From Dyella flagellata (GTDB taxonomy: Bacteria > Pseudomonadota > Gammaproteobacteria > Xanthomonadales > Rhodanobacteraceae), in the NCBI RefSeq assembly GCF_030160275.1, contig NZ_BSOA01000044.1, positions 62,001 through 126,000 on the forward strand: a DNA stretch of 64,000 bases, read 5' to 3'. The notes beneath the pieces were generated by a model. That model was not told the origin of the DNA. It was given only the letters and a program-made list of their open reading frames with translations, and did no database searches. Shown one piece after another: positions 1 to 8,922 of this stretch. The first letter of the stretch is position 1. Every line of letters starts with the position of its first letter. Made by a program: the position numbers and the translations under genes.

Positions 1-795
1 GGTGGCCGAGATATTGGAGGCCTCGCTGCCGTCATCGCGCACCGGATTGCCGGTGTACCAGCGATAGCCGTATAGCGCGATGCCTAGCGAGAGTTTGTTC
101 CTGGGCACCAACGTCAACGCGTATTTCAGCTGGTCGAGCATCCAGGGCATGCCGTCCACCGGGCCTGGCGTGGTCCAGCGCGTGTGCTGGTCGTAGGTCA
201 TCAGGCAGATCAGATCGGCATATTTGGCCAAGGCGGCCACATCGTAGGCGCCACGCCAGTACTGCCACATCCACTTGGAGAACGGCCCTTCGCCCGCATG
301 CCCTGGTCCGTTGGGCACCACGGCGATGGAAAGGGTAAGGCCGTGCTTGTGCAAGGCTTCCGCGGTTTGCTTCACCAGCAAGGTGTAGGCATCGCGATCC
401 GTCCACGAAATGCTTTCGAAGTCGAACTGAAAGCCGGCGTAGCCCTGCTCGGCGGCTTGCTGCAGCATGGATTGGATCATGTGCTGCTTGGCGGTTTCAT
501 CATGCAGCAGCGCATGGAAACCGTTGCGCCCAGCCGACATGGAAACGATCGGCGTTACCGGTAGCCGATGCTGTTTGGCCAGATCCAGTACATAGCGGTT
601 CGGCCCGCCGTTCACCAGGCCCTGGCCGTCGACCTGGTACCAGGTGGGCACCAGCAAGCCGATCTTGTCGATATGCGCGATGAAGGAGTTGGTGGATTTC
701 TGCGAATCCATCAAATAGAACAGCGCCGTCGGCTGTTTTGCGATAGCGACACCGCAGGCAAGCGCCGCGGCGAGGAAGCAGACCAGTCTTTTCAT
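1..795 (-). CDS. GH18-type glycoside hydrolase, secreted (3' end cut by window)
   Basis: The frame opens at ATG 795 and runs off the window start with 265 codons visible and no stop. Residues 1-20 are a signal peptide (MKRLVCFLAA...GVAIAK), so export is expected. Residues 121-127 read GFQFDFE, the end of a GH18 beta-4 strand whose final Glu (E127) is the usual acid/base catalyst; LMTYDQH near residue 200 fits the beta-6 Tyr motif. It resembles the YaaH-like GH18 group more than classical chitinases. It starts 2 bp after the fucosidase stop, so the two are co-transcribed and it probably acts on the same glycan. The substrate (GlcNAc-containing glycan) is inferred. Confidence 0.82.
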   Translation of the reverse strand, partial: MKRLVCFLAAALACGVAIAKQPTALFYLMDSQKSTNSFIAHIDKIGLLVPTWYQVDGQGLVNGGPNRYVLDLAKQHRLPVTPIVSMSAGRNGFHALLHDETAKQHMIQSMLQQAAEQGYAGFQFDFESISWTDRDAYTLLVKQTAEALHKHGLTLSIAVVPNGPGHAGEGPFSKWMWQYWRGAYDVAALAKYADLICLMTYDQHTRWTTPGPVDGMPWMLDQLKYALTLVPRNKLSLGIALYGYRWYTGNPVRDDGSEASNISAT

Positions 796-797
796 GA

Positions 798-2402
798 TTA
801 TTTCGCCAGTTCAATGCGATAGACGTAGGCGTAGTCGCCCACCGGCTGCGCCGGCAGCGACAGATGCAAGCCATCCGGCGCCTGCTGCCATGGAACGGCC
901 TTACCGTTCGCCAGCAGGCTTACTGCGCTCACCTGGTCTTTGGGCTTGATCGAATGGATCACCACCTTGCCGCCTTCGGGCCAGCCCAGCTCGATGGCGT
1001 ACAACACGCCATCTTTGGTGGTAAAGCGGAAGTCTTCGGCCGTATACGGCTTGGTCTTGGTGTCCTGGAACGTGCCGCCCACCACTTCGGTAGGACCTTC
1101 GCCGAAGCTGCGCCAAGGCCGGGTGCCGTAGATCGCGTCAGCATTGGTCTTCAGCCAGCCGCCCATGGCAAGCAGGATCTTCTGCGCGTCCTCCGGGATG
1201 GTGCCATCCGAGCGCGGGCCGACATTGAGCAGCAAGTTGCCGTTCTTGCTGACCACGTCCACCAGCAGATGGATCAGCTCCTTCGGCGATTTGTAGGTAT
1301 CGCCCTTGATGTAGCCCCAGGAGGTGTTGCTGATGGAGGTATCGGTTTGCCAGTGCGCCTGCTGGATGCCGGTAAGCTGACCGCGTTCGATATCCAGCGT
1401 ACCGGCACCCTCGGCGAAATCGCCTTGCTTGTAATTGACCACTACGCCGCCGCGTTTCGCGCCTTCGTTGTAGTAGTACGCCAGCATCTTCGGCAGTGTG
1501 CTGCGGAACGTGGGGTGGCCGATCCACCAGTCGAAATAGATGATGTCCGGGTGGTAGCCGTCGATCAGCTCGGCCGTGCGCGCCAGCCAGTCGTCCAGCC
1601 ACGCCTGCGAAACATAGGTCCAGTCGTTATAGAGGTCTTCGTCCTTCTTGGCGAGGTGCGCTTCGGCCGGGCCATACAGGCCGGCGTAACGCGGATCGTT
1701 GACGTCTGAATCGAATTTGCGGCCGCCGTCGAAGAACCAGTCGTGTTCGGCACGATGCGAAGACACGCCGAAATGCAGCCCCTGCGCGCGCACGGCTTTC
1801 TCCAGTTCGCCGATCACATCGCGATGCGGCCCCATTTTCGCAGCCGTCCATTCGGAGAGCTGCGAGTTGTACATGGCAAAGCCATCATGATGCTCCGCTA
1901 CGGGAATGACGTAGCGCGCGCCGGCTTGCTTGAACAACTCCGCCCACGCCTGCGGATCGAAGTGCTCGGCCTTGAACAGCGGAATGAAATCCTTGTAGCC
2001 GAATTTCGACTGCGGGCCATAGGTAGCCACGTGGTGCGCGAAATCGGGCATGTTCTGCTGGTACATGTTGCGCGAGTACCACTCGCTGCCGAAAGCCGGC
2101 ACCGAATACACGCCCCAATGAATGAAGATGCCGAACTTGGCGTCGTCGTACCAAGTAGGGGCACTGTAATGCTGCAGCGCAGCCCAATCCGCGCGGAACG
2201 GACCATCATCCATGTGTTCGGCGACGCGGGCCAGGATGGCCTTGCGTTGCGGCGCGAACTTGGCGGTGGCTTTCTGCCAGGCCAGATCGGCATCCTCGGG
2301 TGAAAGGCTGTTGGCGGTGGGTGCCGTAGGAGACTGTTGGGCAGCGACGGCGCCTGTTGCACAGGCCAAGGCGATACCAAGGTAGAACAAACACCGTTTC
2401 AT
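798..2402 (-). CDS. alpha-L-fucosidase, GH29, secreted
   Basis: A 534-aa enzyme hydrolysing terminal alpha-L-fucose from glycans. A signal peptide occupies about residues 1-21. The GH29 core follows: KFGIFIHWGVYS, the HHDGFAMY active-site loop, and YFDWWIG, which carries the likely nucleophile Asp. The start at 2402 is chosen over the in-frame ATG 13 codons upstream because it gives a clean signal peptide and has a GGAGAGG ribosome site just before it. It is the first gene of a two-gene unit with the GH18 hydrolase and is separated from glucokinase by a strong terminator. A second GH29 enzyme lies at 50053-51414; the two differ in sequence and are not recent duplicates. Confidence 0.95.
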   Translation of the reverse strand: MKRCLFYLGIALACATGAVAAQQSPTAPTANSLSPEDADLAWQKATAKFAPQRKAILARVAEHMDDGPFRADWAALQHYSAPTWYDDAKFGIFIHWGVYSVPAFGSEWYSRNMYQQNMPDFAHHVATYGPQSKFGYKDFIPLFKAEHFDPQAWAELFKQAGARYVIPVAEHHDGFAMYNSQLSEWTAAKMGPHRDVIGELEKAVRAQGLHFGVSSHRAEHDWFFDGGRKFDSDVNDPRYAGLYGPAEAHLAKKDEDLYNDWTYVSQAWLDDWLARTAELIDGYHPDIIYFDWWIGHPTFRSTLPKMLAYYYNEGAKRGGVVVNYKQGDFAEGAGTLDIERGQLTGIQQAHWQTDTSISNTSWGYIKGDTYKSPKELIHLLVDVVSKNGNLLLNVGPRSDGTIPEDAQKILLAMGGWLKTNADAIYGTRPWRSFGEGPTEVVGGTFQDTKTKPYTAEDFRFTTKDGVLYAIELGWPEGGKVVIHSIKPKDQVSAVSLLANGKAVPWQQAPDGLHLSLPAQPVGDYAYVYRIELAK

Positions 2403-2463
2403 GCCCGATCCTCTCCTGATCCGGTTGGAATGATTCATCATGCCAGCGGCCCTGCCATGGAAT

Positions 2464-2511
2464 AAAAAAACCGGTCGCGGAAGTAAGGGGAAGATAACCT
2501 CCGCGACCGGT
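2464..2511 (-). terminator. Rho-independent terminator after glk
   Basis: A perfect 12-bp inverted repeat (ACCGGTCGCGGA at 2470-2481, TCCGCGACCGGT at 2500-2511) with an 18-nt loop. It is followed, reading along the minus strand, by seven T residues (2470-2464). It ends transcripts coming from glucokinase, so the fucosidase/GH18 pair needs its own promoter or depends on read-through. Confidence 0.85.
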
Positions 2512-2536
2512 GCTGCGAAAACTTACAGACTTTCGT

Positions 2537-3637
2537 TCACGACGCACCGTTGCGATCGATACGGGGCTCGCGTTCGCCCTCCGTAAGAGCACCGGAATGC
2601 CTGTCAACGTGCCAACCGGCTGCGCCCATCACGCCCAGATGGCTGTGCTCCATCACGCGGATAGGCACGTTTTGCAGAAACGGACGCATCACGCCCTTGT
2701 CGAGGAAACGCTCGATCAAGGGGCTGCCACGTAGAAAATCGATCGCCTGAAAAAGAAAACCACCGGCCAGGTAAATGCCACCGGTGGCGCTGTAGAGCAG
2801 GCATAGGTCCGCCGCGAACGAACCCAGCCAGCCACAGAACAAAGTGAGCGCCTCATGCGCGATCTCGTCGCCGCCAGCAAGTGCGGCGGCGGTTACCGCA
2901 GACGGCTCATGCAAGGACGGATAGCGGTCATGAATCGCGCATAGCGCCATGTAGATGCGATGCAAGCCGGGACCTGACAACACCAGCTCCTGCGAGACAT
3001 GGGTATCTGGTTGCGCGAGCTTCGCCAGTACCTGTTGTTCAATGCCAATGCGCGCAGATAGTTGCGTATGCCCGGCTTCGGTCGCGATCACGCGCGAGGG
3101 CTGGCCCGGCAACCACGCCGCGGCGCCCAGGCCGGTGCCAGGCCCGATCACGATGACTGGCCCGGCGTGACCCTCCCGCGCCATCGGTGCCTTGAGCACT
3201 GCCGCATCCATCGCGGCGCCGTCGCCAACGGCATAGGCAAGCGCCTGCAGATCATTGAGAAACCACACGCCATCGAGCTGCAACCGCTCCTTCAGCTGTG
3301 GCAGCAACACCGGCCACACGAGGTTTTTGCTGATCACCGAACCGGTATGCACGTAACCGGCACAAGCCAGCACCAGCTCGCGTGGTTGTGCGCCAAGTTC
3401 GAGACAGAAGCTACGAACGATGTCTTCCAGGTGGGGATGATCCGCGCAGAGGTACGTGCGGAAGGCGGCCAGCTTCGGCGGCTGGCCGGCAGTGCGTGTC
3501 ATCAGGGCGAGGCGCGCATGGGTACCGCCGATGTCGGCGGCCAGAAAGCTGTCGTCGCAGCTAATTGCCGGCGCAGGATGCCGCATGGACACCCGCCCAA
3601 CGGCCGGCGGTATCGAAAATGCTGGGACGGCGGCCAT
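2537..3637 (-). CDS. glk: glucokinase (ROK-unrelated Glk family)
   Basis: ATP-dependent phosphorylation of glucose to glucose-6-phosphate in the cytoplasm. Near the N-terminus ADIGGTHARLAL is the phosphate-1 motif of the bacterial Glk family (PF02685). GPGTGLGAA and LSGPGLHRIY follow at the expected spacing. With this start the protein is 366 aa, slightly long for Glk. ATG 3637 was chosen because GAGGG lies 8 nt before it; ATG 3586 (349 aa) is the alternative and also retains the whole domain. The frame stays open further upstream to 3847 but that part is not Glk-like. It sits beside fucose genes, which suggests joint use of sugars released from glycans. Confidence 0.9.
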   Translation of the reverse strand: MAAVPAFSIPPAVGRVSMRHPAPAISCDDSFLAADIGGTHARLALMTRTAGQPPKLAAFRTYLCADHPHLEDIVRSFCLELGAQPRELVLACAGYVHTGSVISKNLVWPVLLPQLKERLQLDGVWFLNDLQALAYAVGDGAAMDAAVLKAPMAREGHAGPVIVIGPGTGLGAAAWLPGQPSRVIATEAGHTQLSARIGIEQQVLAKLAQPDTHVSQELVLSGPGLHRIYMALCAIHDRYPSLHEPSAVTAAALAGGDEIAHEALTLFCGWLGSFAADLCLLYSATGGIYLAGGFLFQAIDFLRGSPLIERFLDKGVMRPFLQNVPIRVMEHSHLGVMGAAGWHVDRHSGALTEGEREPRIDRNGAS

Positions 3638-3986
3638 TCCGTCAGCCCTCGCAGGCCCGGACGAAAAACGCGTGCTGACCGGCACTTTCTGTCGAAAACC
3701 GCATAGGACCGCCCTTTTTGCTCGCCGCCCAAGACCGCGCCGACGAGACTCCTCGTCGGCGACGTGTTCATTAGCAAAATAAAATTTCATATATGTTTTA
3801 GATCGAGTGAAAGCCAATTGCAACCCCTTTCTTCGGTCCAACCGCAAGAACCCACTTTCGGCACCTATGAATCAATTGTTTATATATACACAGAAGAGCA
3901 GATGCGCGATGATGCGCCGACAAGGGCCTGGCCAGGTACGAAAAACCGCTTTGCCGGGGCAGTTCAACGAGCGATCGTGAGGATCA
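3638..3986. promoter_or_regulatory. divergent promoter region between glk and the fucose operon
   Basis: About 350 bp without a gene, containing an AT-rich island (about 3775-3890) in otherwise GC-rich DNA. It must hold the promoters for glk (leftward) and the fucose catabolic operon (rightward). TATATA at 3881-3886 is a reasonable -10 for the rightward operon. TTCATA/CATATATG around 3786-3795 could be a half operator or -10 for glk. No convincing -35 boxes were identified. Confidence 0.6.
3866..3884. promoter_or_regulatory. candidate IclR-type operator of the fucose operon
   Basis: The 19-bp sequence TATGAATCAATTGTTTATA is an inverted repeat of form TATGAA-N7-TTTATA and overlaps the putative -10 of the fucose operon. 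A nearly identical palindrome (TATGAA-N7-TTCATA) lies at 49157-49175 between fucP and the IclR regulator gene. The match is seen in the sequence. Binding by that regulator, and repression by blocking RNA polymerase, are inferred. Confidence 0.55.
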
Positions 3987-5015
3987 ATGGCGGCATCAAC
4001 GACCAGGCCGGATCTCGGCGAAGCCCAGGCTCGGAAGCCAGCATGGCTGGCTTCACGGCTGTCGTTCGGCGGCGCGCCGATCGGTAACCTGTACGAGTCG
4101 GTGGATGACGCTTCGGCCACCGCCACCATCGCGCATGCCTGGCATTGCGACATCCGGCATTTCGATACCGCCCCCTATTACGGCTACGGCCTCAGCGAAA
4201 TCCGGCTCGGCGACGCATTGAGAGGAGTGCCTCGCGAGAGCTTCAGCTTGTCGACCAAGGTGGGCCGGCTGATCGAGAACGATGCACAACAGACGAGTCA
4301 CGCCGACGGCTTCATCGTCGACGGCCATCGCGCACGCTTCGACTACAGCCGCGAAGGCGTGCTGCGTTCCGTTGAAGCGAGCTTGCGCCGCCTGCGCACC
4401 GATCATGTCGAGGTACTGCTGCTGCATGACATCGGCGCGCTCACCCATGCTGGCCATCACACGGCGATCCTGCGCCAGGCCTTGGACGAAGCGCTGCCGG
4501 CAATGGCGGAACTTCGCGCCCAGGGCATATGCAAGGCGATCGGCATCGGCGTGAACGAGGAAGCGGTATGCCTGGAGGTGATGCCACGCTTTCCGCTCGA
4601 CGTGATCATGCTGGCCGGACGCTATACGCTGTTCGAGCAACAGCAAGCCCAAGACGTGATGGCGCAAGCGCAAGCACGTGGTGTCGCCGTGCTGGCGGCA
4701 GGGCCGTACAACTCCGGCTTGCTTGGCGGAGCGCACGGCCCCGGCAAGTTCTACAACTATGCGCCGGCCGAAGAATCCACCCTTGCGCGCGCGCAACGTT
4801 ACTACGACGTACTCGCTCGCACACATACCGATGTGGGCGCCGCGGCTTTGCAATTTCCTTTGGCGCATCCGGCCGTGGCGTGCGTGGTGTGCGGGCTGCG
4901 CTCGATCGACGAAGTCGATCAGGCGGCTGCGCGCTTGCAGGCATCCATTCCTGATGCGGCATGGCAGGCCTTGCGCGAGGCCGGCTTGTTGCAGGAAGGA
5001 GTTCCCACCCCGTGA
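3987..5015 (+). CDS. L-fucose dehydrogenase (aldo/keto reductase family)
   Basis: A 342-aa aldo/keto reductase, probably oxidising L-fucose to L-fuconolactone with NAD(P)+, the first step of the non-phosphorylative pathway described in Xanthomonas campestris. Visible family marks are SFGGAPIGN at the N-terminus, DTAPYYGYGLSE with the catalytic Tyr, STKVGR with the active-site Lys, and LLLHDIG. GAGG about 5 nt upstream supports ATG 3987. It is the first gene of a six-gene operon whose members overlap or nearly touch; its TGA overlaps the GTG start of the lactonase. Substrate assignment (also called D-threo-aldose 1-dehydrogenase) relies on the family plus the neighbours. Confidence 0.9.
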   Translation: MAASTTRPDLGEAQARKPAWLASRLSFGGAPIGNLYESVDDASATATIAHAWHCDIRHFDTAPYYGYGLSEIRLGDALRGVPRESFSLSTKVGRLIENDAQQTSHADGFIVDGHRARFDYSREGVLRSVEASLRRLRTDHVEVLLLHDIGALTHAGHHTAILRQALDEALPAMAELRAQGICKAIGIGVNEEAVCLEVMPRFPLDVIMLAGRYTLFEQQQAQDVMAQAQARGVAVLAAGPYNSGLLGGAHGPGKFYNYAPAEESTLARAQRYYDVLARTHTDVGAAALQFPLAHPAVACVVCGLRSIDEVDQAAARLQASIPDAAWQALREAGLLQEGVPTP

Positions 5016-5899
5016 TCATTGTCGACGCCCACCAGCATTACTGGCAGCCGGCGCGCGCTGACTACGGTTGGCTTGCGCAGGCTCCCGCAACCCTGCAACG
5101 AGCGTTCCTGCCGCGCGATCTTCGCGCGCAGCGTGCGACAGCCGGGGTGCAATACAGCGTGCTCGTGCAAGCCGCGCCTACCGAAGCGGAAACGCGGTAT
5201 CTGTTCGAACTGGCGCAGGAAGATCCGGCCGTGGCCGGGGTGGTGGGCTGGGTCGACATGGAAGCCAGCGACGTCGATGCGCGGATCGACGCGCTGATTC
5301 GCGACGGCCGTGGCCTGCTGCGCGGCTTGCGCCCGATGGCGCAGGACCTGGCCGATCCGGACTGGCTGGCCCGGCCTTCGCTCGATCGTGCGTTCGACTG
5401 CATCCAGGATTGCGGTCTCAGCTTCGATGCGCTGGTCGACATGCGCCAGCTCCCTGCCCTGCTGCGCCGTCTGCGCCGACATCCACAGTTGAACGTTGTA
5501 CTCGATCATGCCGGCAAGCCGGCGATCGGTGATGGCCGCTTCGATCAATGGACCAGCTGGATCGACGAGCTGTCCCAGCATCCGTTGCTGCAATGCAAGC
5601 TATCGGGCCTGCTCACCCTGCTGGGTGAGCCGGTACACGAAGACGCGATCGAACCTTATGTCGCCGACCTGTTCGCGCATTTCGGCCCGCAGCGGCTGAT
5701 GTGGGGCAGCGATTGGCCGTTGCTGACCACGCGTGCCGACTACGCGCATTGGCTGCATGTCGCCATGACTCTTACGGAGCGCTATGCCCAGGGCTCGCAA
5801 GCGGAAGTATTCGCTGCCAATGCCGTGCGCTTCTACGCGCTGAATATAGATCTTCCTAACCAAGGAACAAGCCATGACCTCACCCACGACGCGAATTGA
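5012..5899 (+). CDS. L-fuconolactone hydrolase (amidohydrolase, COG3618)
   Basis: A 295-aa TIM-barrel amidohydrolase opening L-fuconolactone to L-fuconate. The N-terminus VDAHQHYW carries the HxH metal-binding pair; LDHAGKP and the late WGSDWP with the catalytic Asp are typical of the lactonase subgroup. The start is GTG 5012, overlapping the stop of the upstream dehydrogenase (GTGA), which implies translational coupling. In-frame codons upstream of it lie inside the previous gene and add nothing conserved. Family and operon position agree; enzyme activity is inferred. Confidence 0.88.
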   Translation: MIIVDAHQHYWQPARADYGWLAQAPATLQRAFLPRDLRAQRATAGVQYSVLVQAAPTEAETRYLFELAQEDPAVAGVVGWVDMEASDVDARIDALIRDGRGLLRGLRPMAQDLADPDWLARPSLDRAFDCIQDCGLSFDALVDMRQLPALLRRLRRHPQLNVVLDHAGKPAIGDGRFDQWTSWIDELSQHPLLQCKLSGLLTLLGEPVHEDAIEPYVADLFAHFGPQRLMWGSDWPLLTTRADYAHWLHVAMTLTERYAQGSQAEVFAANAVRFYALNIDLPNQGTSHDLTHDAN

Positions 5900-5927
5900 C
5901 GCGCATAGCAAGGAGCCTCGCGCATGA
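5874..5927 (+). other. possible 17-codon coupling mini-ORF
   Basis: AAGGA lies 7 nt before ATG 5874. A 17-codon frame follows and stops at TGA 5925-5927, overlapping the ATG of the next gene (5924). It lies partly inside the end of the lactonase in another frame. It could keep ribosomes loaded for the dehydrogenase gene; it may equally be chance. Confidence 0.25.
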
Positions 5928-6670
5928 GCGGACGCCTCGCCAACAAATATGCCTTGATCACCGCGGCTGGTGCCGGCATCGGCCGTGCTACCGCCCTCGC
6001 CTTTGCGCGGGAAGGCGCCAAGGTGCTTGCGACCGACATCAACGCTGAGGCGCTGGCCAGCCTTGCCGCTGAACACCCCGCAATCACCACTCGCTCGCTG
6101 GACGTGACGCAAGCCGAACAGATTCAGACGCTCGTCAACGAGACCGGCCCGTTTGATGTGTTGTTCAACTGCGCCGGCTACGTACACGCGGGCACTATCC
6201 TGGATACCGACGAAGCGAGCTGGCGCCGCTCGTTCGCGATCAACGTCAACAGCATGTTCCATCTGTGCAAGGCGGTATTGCCTGGCATGCTCGAACGCGG
6301 CAGGGGCAGCATCATCAACATGTCCTCGGTGGCGTCCAGCATCAAGGGCGTGCCCAACCGCTTTGCCTATACGGCTACCAAGGCGGCGGTGATCGGCCTC
6401 ACCCGCTCAATTGCGGCCGATTACGTAGCGCGCGGCGTACGCTGCAATGCGATCTGCCCCGGCACGGTGAAAACGCCGTCGCTAGGTGACCGCGTACGCG
6501 CGCTGGCCGGTGATGAAGAGGCCAACTGGCGCAGCTTCGTCCAGCGTCAACCGATGGGCCGCCTCGGCGAGCCCGAAGAAATCGCCGCGCTGGCGCTGTA
6601 TCTCGCCGCCGACGAATCCGCATTCACCACCGGCACCGTGCACGTCGTGGACGGCGGCTGGTCCAACTGA
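5924..6670 (+). CDS. 2-keto-3-deoxy-L-fuconate dehydrogenase (SDR)
   Basis: A 248-aa classical short-chain dehydrogenase. It has a nucleotide-binding glycine motif (AAGAGIG, a small variation on TGxxxGIG), the NCAG motif, Ser in MSSVAS, and YTATK with the catalytic Tyr-Lys pair. In this pathway it oxidises 2-keto-3-deoxy-L-fuconate to 2,4-diketo-3-deoxy-L-fuconate using NAD+. The length is normal for the family. AGGAG precedes the ATG. Family membership is certain; the substrate is assigned from the surrounding complete set of fucose genes. Confidence 0.9.
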   Translation: MSGRLANKYALITAAGAGIGRATALAFAREGAKVLATDINAEALASLAAEHPAITTRSLDVTQAEQIQTLVNETGPFDVLFNCAGYVHAGTILDTDEASWRRSFAINVNSMFHLCKAVLPGMLERGRGSIINMSSVASSIKGVPNRFAYTATKAAVIGLTRSIAADYVARGVRCNAICPGTVKTPSLGDRVRALAGDEEANWRSFVQRQPMGRLGEPEEIAALALYLAADESAFTTGTVHVVDGGWSN

Positions 6671-6686
6671 GCCCGAAGAGAACAGC

Positions 6687-7550
6687 ATGAAACTCGTACG
6701 CTATGGCGCGGCCGGCAAGGAAAAGCCAGGCCTGGTCGACAAGGACGGCGCGCTGCGCGACCTGTCCGCCGTTGTGAATGACATCGATACGCAGGCGCTC
6801 TCGCGCGAAGGTCGCACGCGCCTCGCCGCAATCGACCCGAACACTCTGCCGCTGGTCTCCGGCGAACCACGCTACGGCGCGCCGGTAGCGCACGTAAGCA
6901 AGTTCATCTGCGTGGGACTGAACTACAGCGAGCACGCCGCCGAAACCGGCGCGCCAATACCGGAACAGCCGATCCTGTTCATGAAGGCCACCAGTGCCAT
7001 CAACGGTCCCAACGATGATGTGATCATTCCGCAAGGCTCGGTGAAAACCGACTGGGAAGTGGAACTGGGCGTGGTGATCGGCGAGACCGCGCGCAGCGTC
7101 AGCGTGGAAGACGCGCTGGCGCATGTGGCCGGCTACGTGGTGATCAACGATCTTTCCGAGCGCGAGTTCCAGCTCGAGCACGGTGGTCAGTGGGTGAAGG
7201 GCAAGAGCTGCGACAGCTTCGGCCCGATCGGCCCGTGGCTGGTGACCACCGACGAACTACCCGATCCGCAACAGTTGGGCCTTTGGCTGGAAGTGAACGG
7301 CCATCGCTACCAGAACGGCAACACACGCACGATGATTTTCGGCGTGGCGCAGCTGGTGAGCTATATCAGCCGCTACATGACGCTGCTGCCCGGCGACGTG
7401 ATCAGCACCGGCACACCCTCCGGCGTCGGCCTGGGGCTGAAGCCGCCGGTGTACCTGCGCCCCGGCGACAAGATTGAACTGGGCATCGACGGGCTCGGCC
7501 GGCAACGCCAGCAAGTCCGCGCGCATCCCAATGACCGTAACTCCGTATGA
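6687..7550 (+). CDS. 2,4-diketo-3-deoxy-L-fuconate hydrolase (FAH family)
   Basis: A 287-aa fumarylacetoacetate-hydrolase-family enzyme that cleaves the diketo acid to pyruvate and L-lactate. Conserved elements are [10 protein letters not shown], the metal-binding [18 protein letters not shown] and the late STGTPSGVG. The start at 6687 gives the family N-terminus (MKLVRYG) and follows the upstream SDR stop by 16 bp; the open frame before it lies within the SDR gene and is not conserved. The L-lactate product explains the lldD gene two places downstream. Confidence 0.9.
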   Translation: MKLVRYGAAGKEKPGLVDKDGALRDLSAVVNDIDTQALSREGRTRLAAIDPNTLPLVSGEPRYGAPVAHVSKFICVGLNYSEHAAETGAPIPEQPILFMKATSAINGPNDDVIIPQGSVKTDWEVELGVVIGETARSVSVEDALAHVAGYVVINDLSEREFQLEHGGQWVKGKSCDSFGPIGPWLVTTDELPDPQQLGLWLEVNGHRYQNGNTRTMIFGVAQLVSYISRYMTLLPGDVISTGTPSGVGLGLKPPVYLRPGDKIELGIDGLGRQRQQVRAHPNDRNSV

Positions 7551-7602
7551 CGGCACCCCACTTTCCCTTTCCGGATGTTCCGGATGCAAGGACAGGCACT
7601 CG

Positions 7603-8922
7603 ATGAGCAAGATCACGGCACTGGACACTTACGACGTTCGCTTCCCCACTTCGCGCGAACTGGATGGCTCCGATGCCATGAATCCCGATCCGGACTATTC
7701 CGCCGCCTATGTGGTGATGCGCACGGATCAGCCAGGCCTCGCCGGCTATGGCCTGGCGTTCACCATCGGCCGCGGCAATGACGTGCAAAAGGCAGCGATC
7801 GATGCGCTGGCCGGTCACGTGGTCGGCCTCAGCCTCGATGAGGTGATCGGCGATCTCGGCGGGTTCTCGATGCGCATGGTCGGCGATTCGCAATTGCGTT
7901 GGCTCGGCCCTGAAAAAGGCGTGATGCACATGGCGATCGGCGCGGTGGTCAACGCCGCGTGGGATCTCGCCGCGCGCGTGGCCGGCAAGCCGTTGTGGCG
8001 CTTCATCGCCGACATGACGCCCGAGCAGCTCGTCGCCACCCTCGATTTCCGCTATCTCACCGATGCGTTGACGCCCGAAGAAGCGCTGACCATGCTGCAC
8101 GCCGCCGCGCCGGGCAAAGCCGGACGCATCGAGCAACTGCTGCGTGAAGGCTACCCGGCCTATACCACTTCGCCCGGCTGGCTCGGCTATTCCGACGAAA
8201 AAATGCAGCGCCTGGCACGCGAAGCCGTGGCACAGGGCTTCCGCACGATCAAGCTCAAGGTGGGCATGAACGTTGAAGACGACGTGCGCCGCTGCCAATT
8301 GGCACGCGCAACCGTCGGCCCTGATATCGCCATTGCAGTGGATGCGAACCAGCGCTGGAACGTGCCCGACGCCATCGCCTGGCTGCGCCGCCTGGTCGAC
8401 GTGCAGTTGAAATGGGTGGAGGAGCCGACCAGCCCGGACGACGTGCTCGGTCATGCCGCCATCCGCAAAGCGGTGGCACCGGTGCCGATTTCCACTGGCG
8501 AACACACCCAGAACCGCGTGATCTTCAAGCAGCTGTTCCAGGCCGGCGCGGTGGATCTGGTGCAGATCGATGCCGCGCGCGTGGGCGGCGTCAACGAGAA
8601 CCTCGCTATCCTGCTGCTGGCGGCCAAGTTCGGGATTCGCGTGTATCCGCACGCCGGCGGCGTCGGCCTGTGCGAACTGGTGCAGCACCTGGCGATGGCG
8701 GACTTCGTGGCGATCACCGGCAAGAAGGAGGATCGCGCGATCGAATTCGTCGATCACCTGCACGAGCATTTCGTCGATCCGGTGGTGATCCGTAACGGGC
8801 ACTACATCGCGCCGCAGGCACCGGGCTTCTCCGCCCAGATGCACGCCAATACGCTGGCGCAGTACAGTTACCCGGATGGCCCTGTATGGTGTGAACCTCT
8901 CGACGCCGCCACTGCGCAATGA
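7603..8922 (+). CDS. L-fuconate dehydratase (enolase superfamily)
   Basis: A 439-aa enolase-superfamily dehydratase converting L-fuconate to 2-keto-3-deoxy-L-fuconate. The complete catalytic set of the family is visible: the KLK pair (about K217 and K219), Asp in VDANQ (about 247), Glu in EEPTSP and GEHTQN for Mg2+ binding, and the His base in YPHAGG (about 350). Length and motifs match the biochemically characterised Xanthomonas campestris enzyme. The start follows the FAH gene by 52 bp. The TGA overlaps the ATG of lldD (ATGA). Confidence 0.95.
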   Translation: MSKITALDTYDVRFPTSRELDGSDAMNPDPDYSAAYVVMRTDQPGLAGYGLAFTIGRGNDVQKAAIDALAGHVVGLSLDEVIGDLGGFSMRMVGDSQLRWLGPEKGVMHMAIGAVVNAAWDLAARVAGKPLWRFIADMTPEQLVATLDFRYLTDALTPEEALTMLHAAAPGKAGRIEQLLREGYPAYTTSPGWLGYSDEKMQRLAREAVAQGFRTIKLKVGMNVEDDVRRCQLARATVGPDIAIAVDANQRWNVPDAIAWLRRLVDVQLKWVEEPTSPDDVLGHAAIRKAVAPVPISTGEHTQNRVIFKQLFQAGAVDLVQIDAARVGGVNENLAILLLAAKFGIRVYPHAGGVGLCELVQHLAMADFVAITGKKEDRAIEFVDHLHEHFVDPVVIRNGHYIAPQAPGFSAQMHANTLAQYSYPDGPVWCEPLDAATAQ

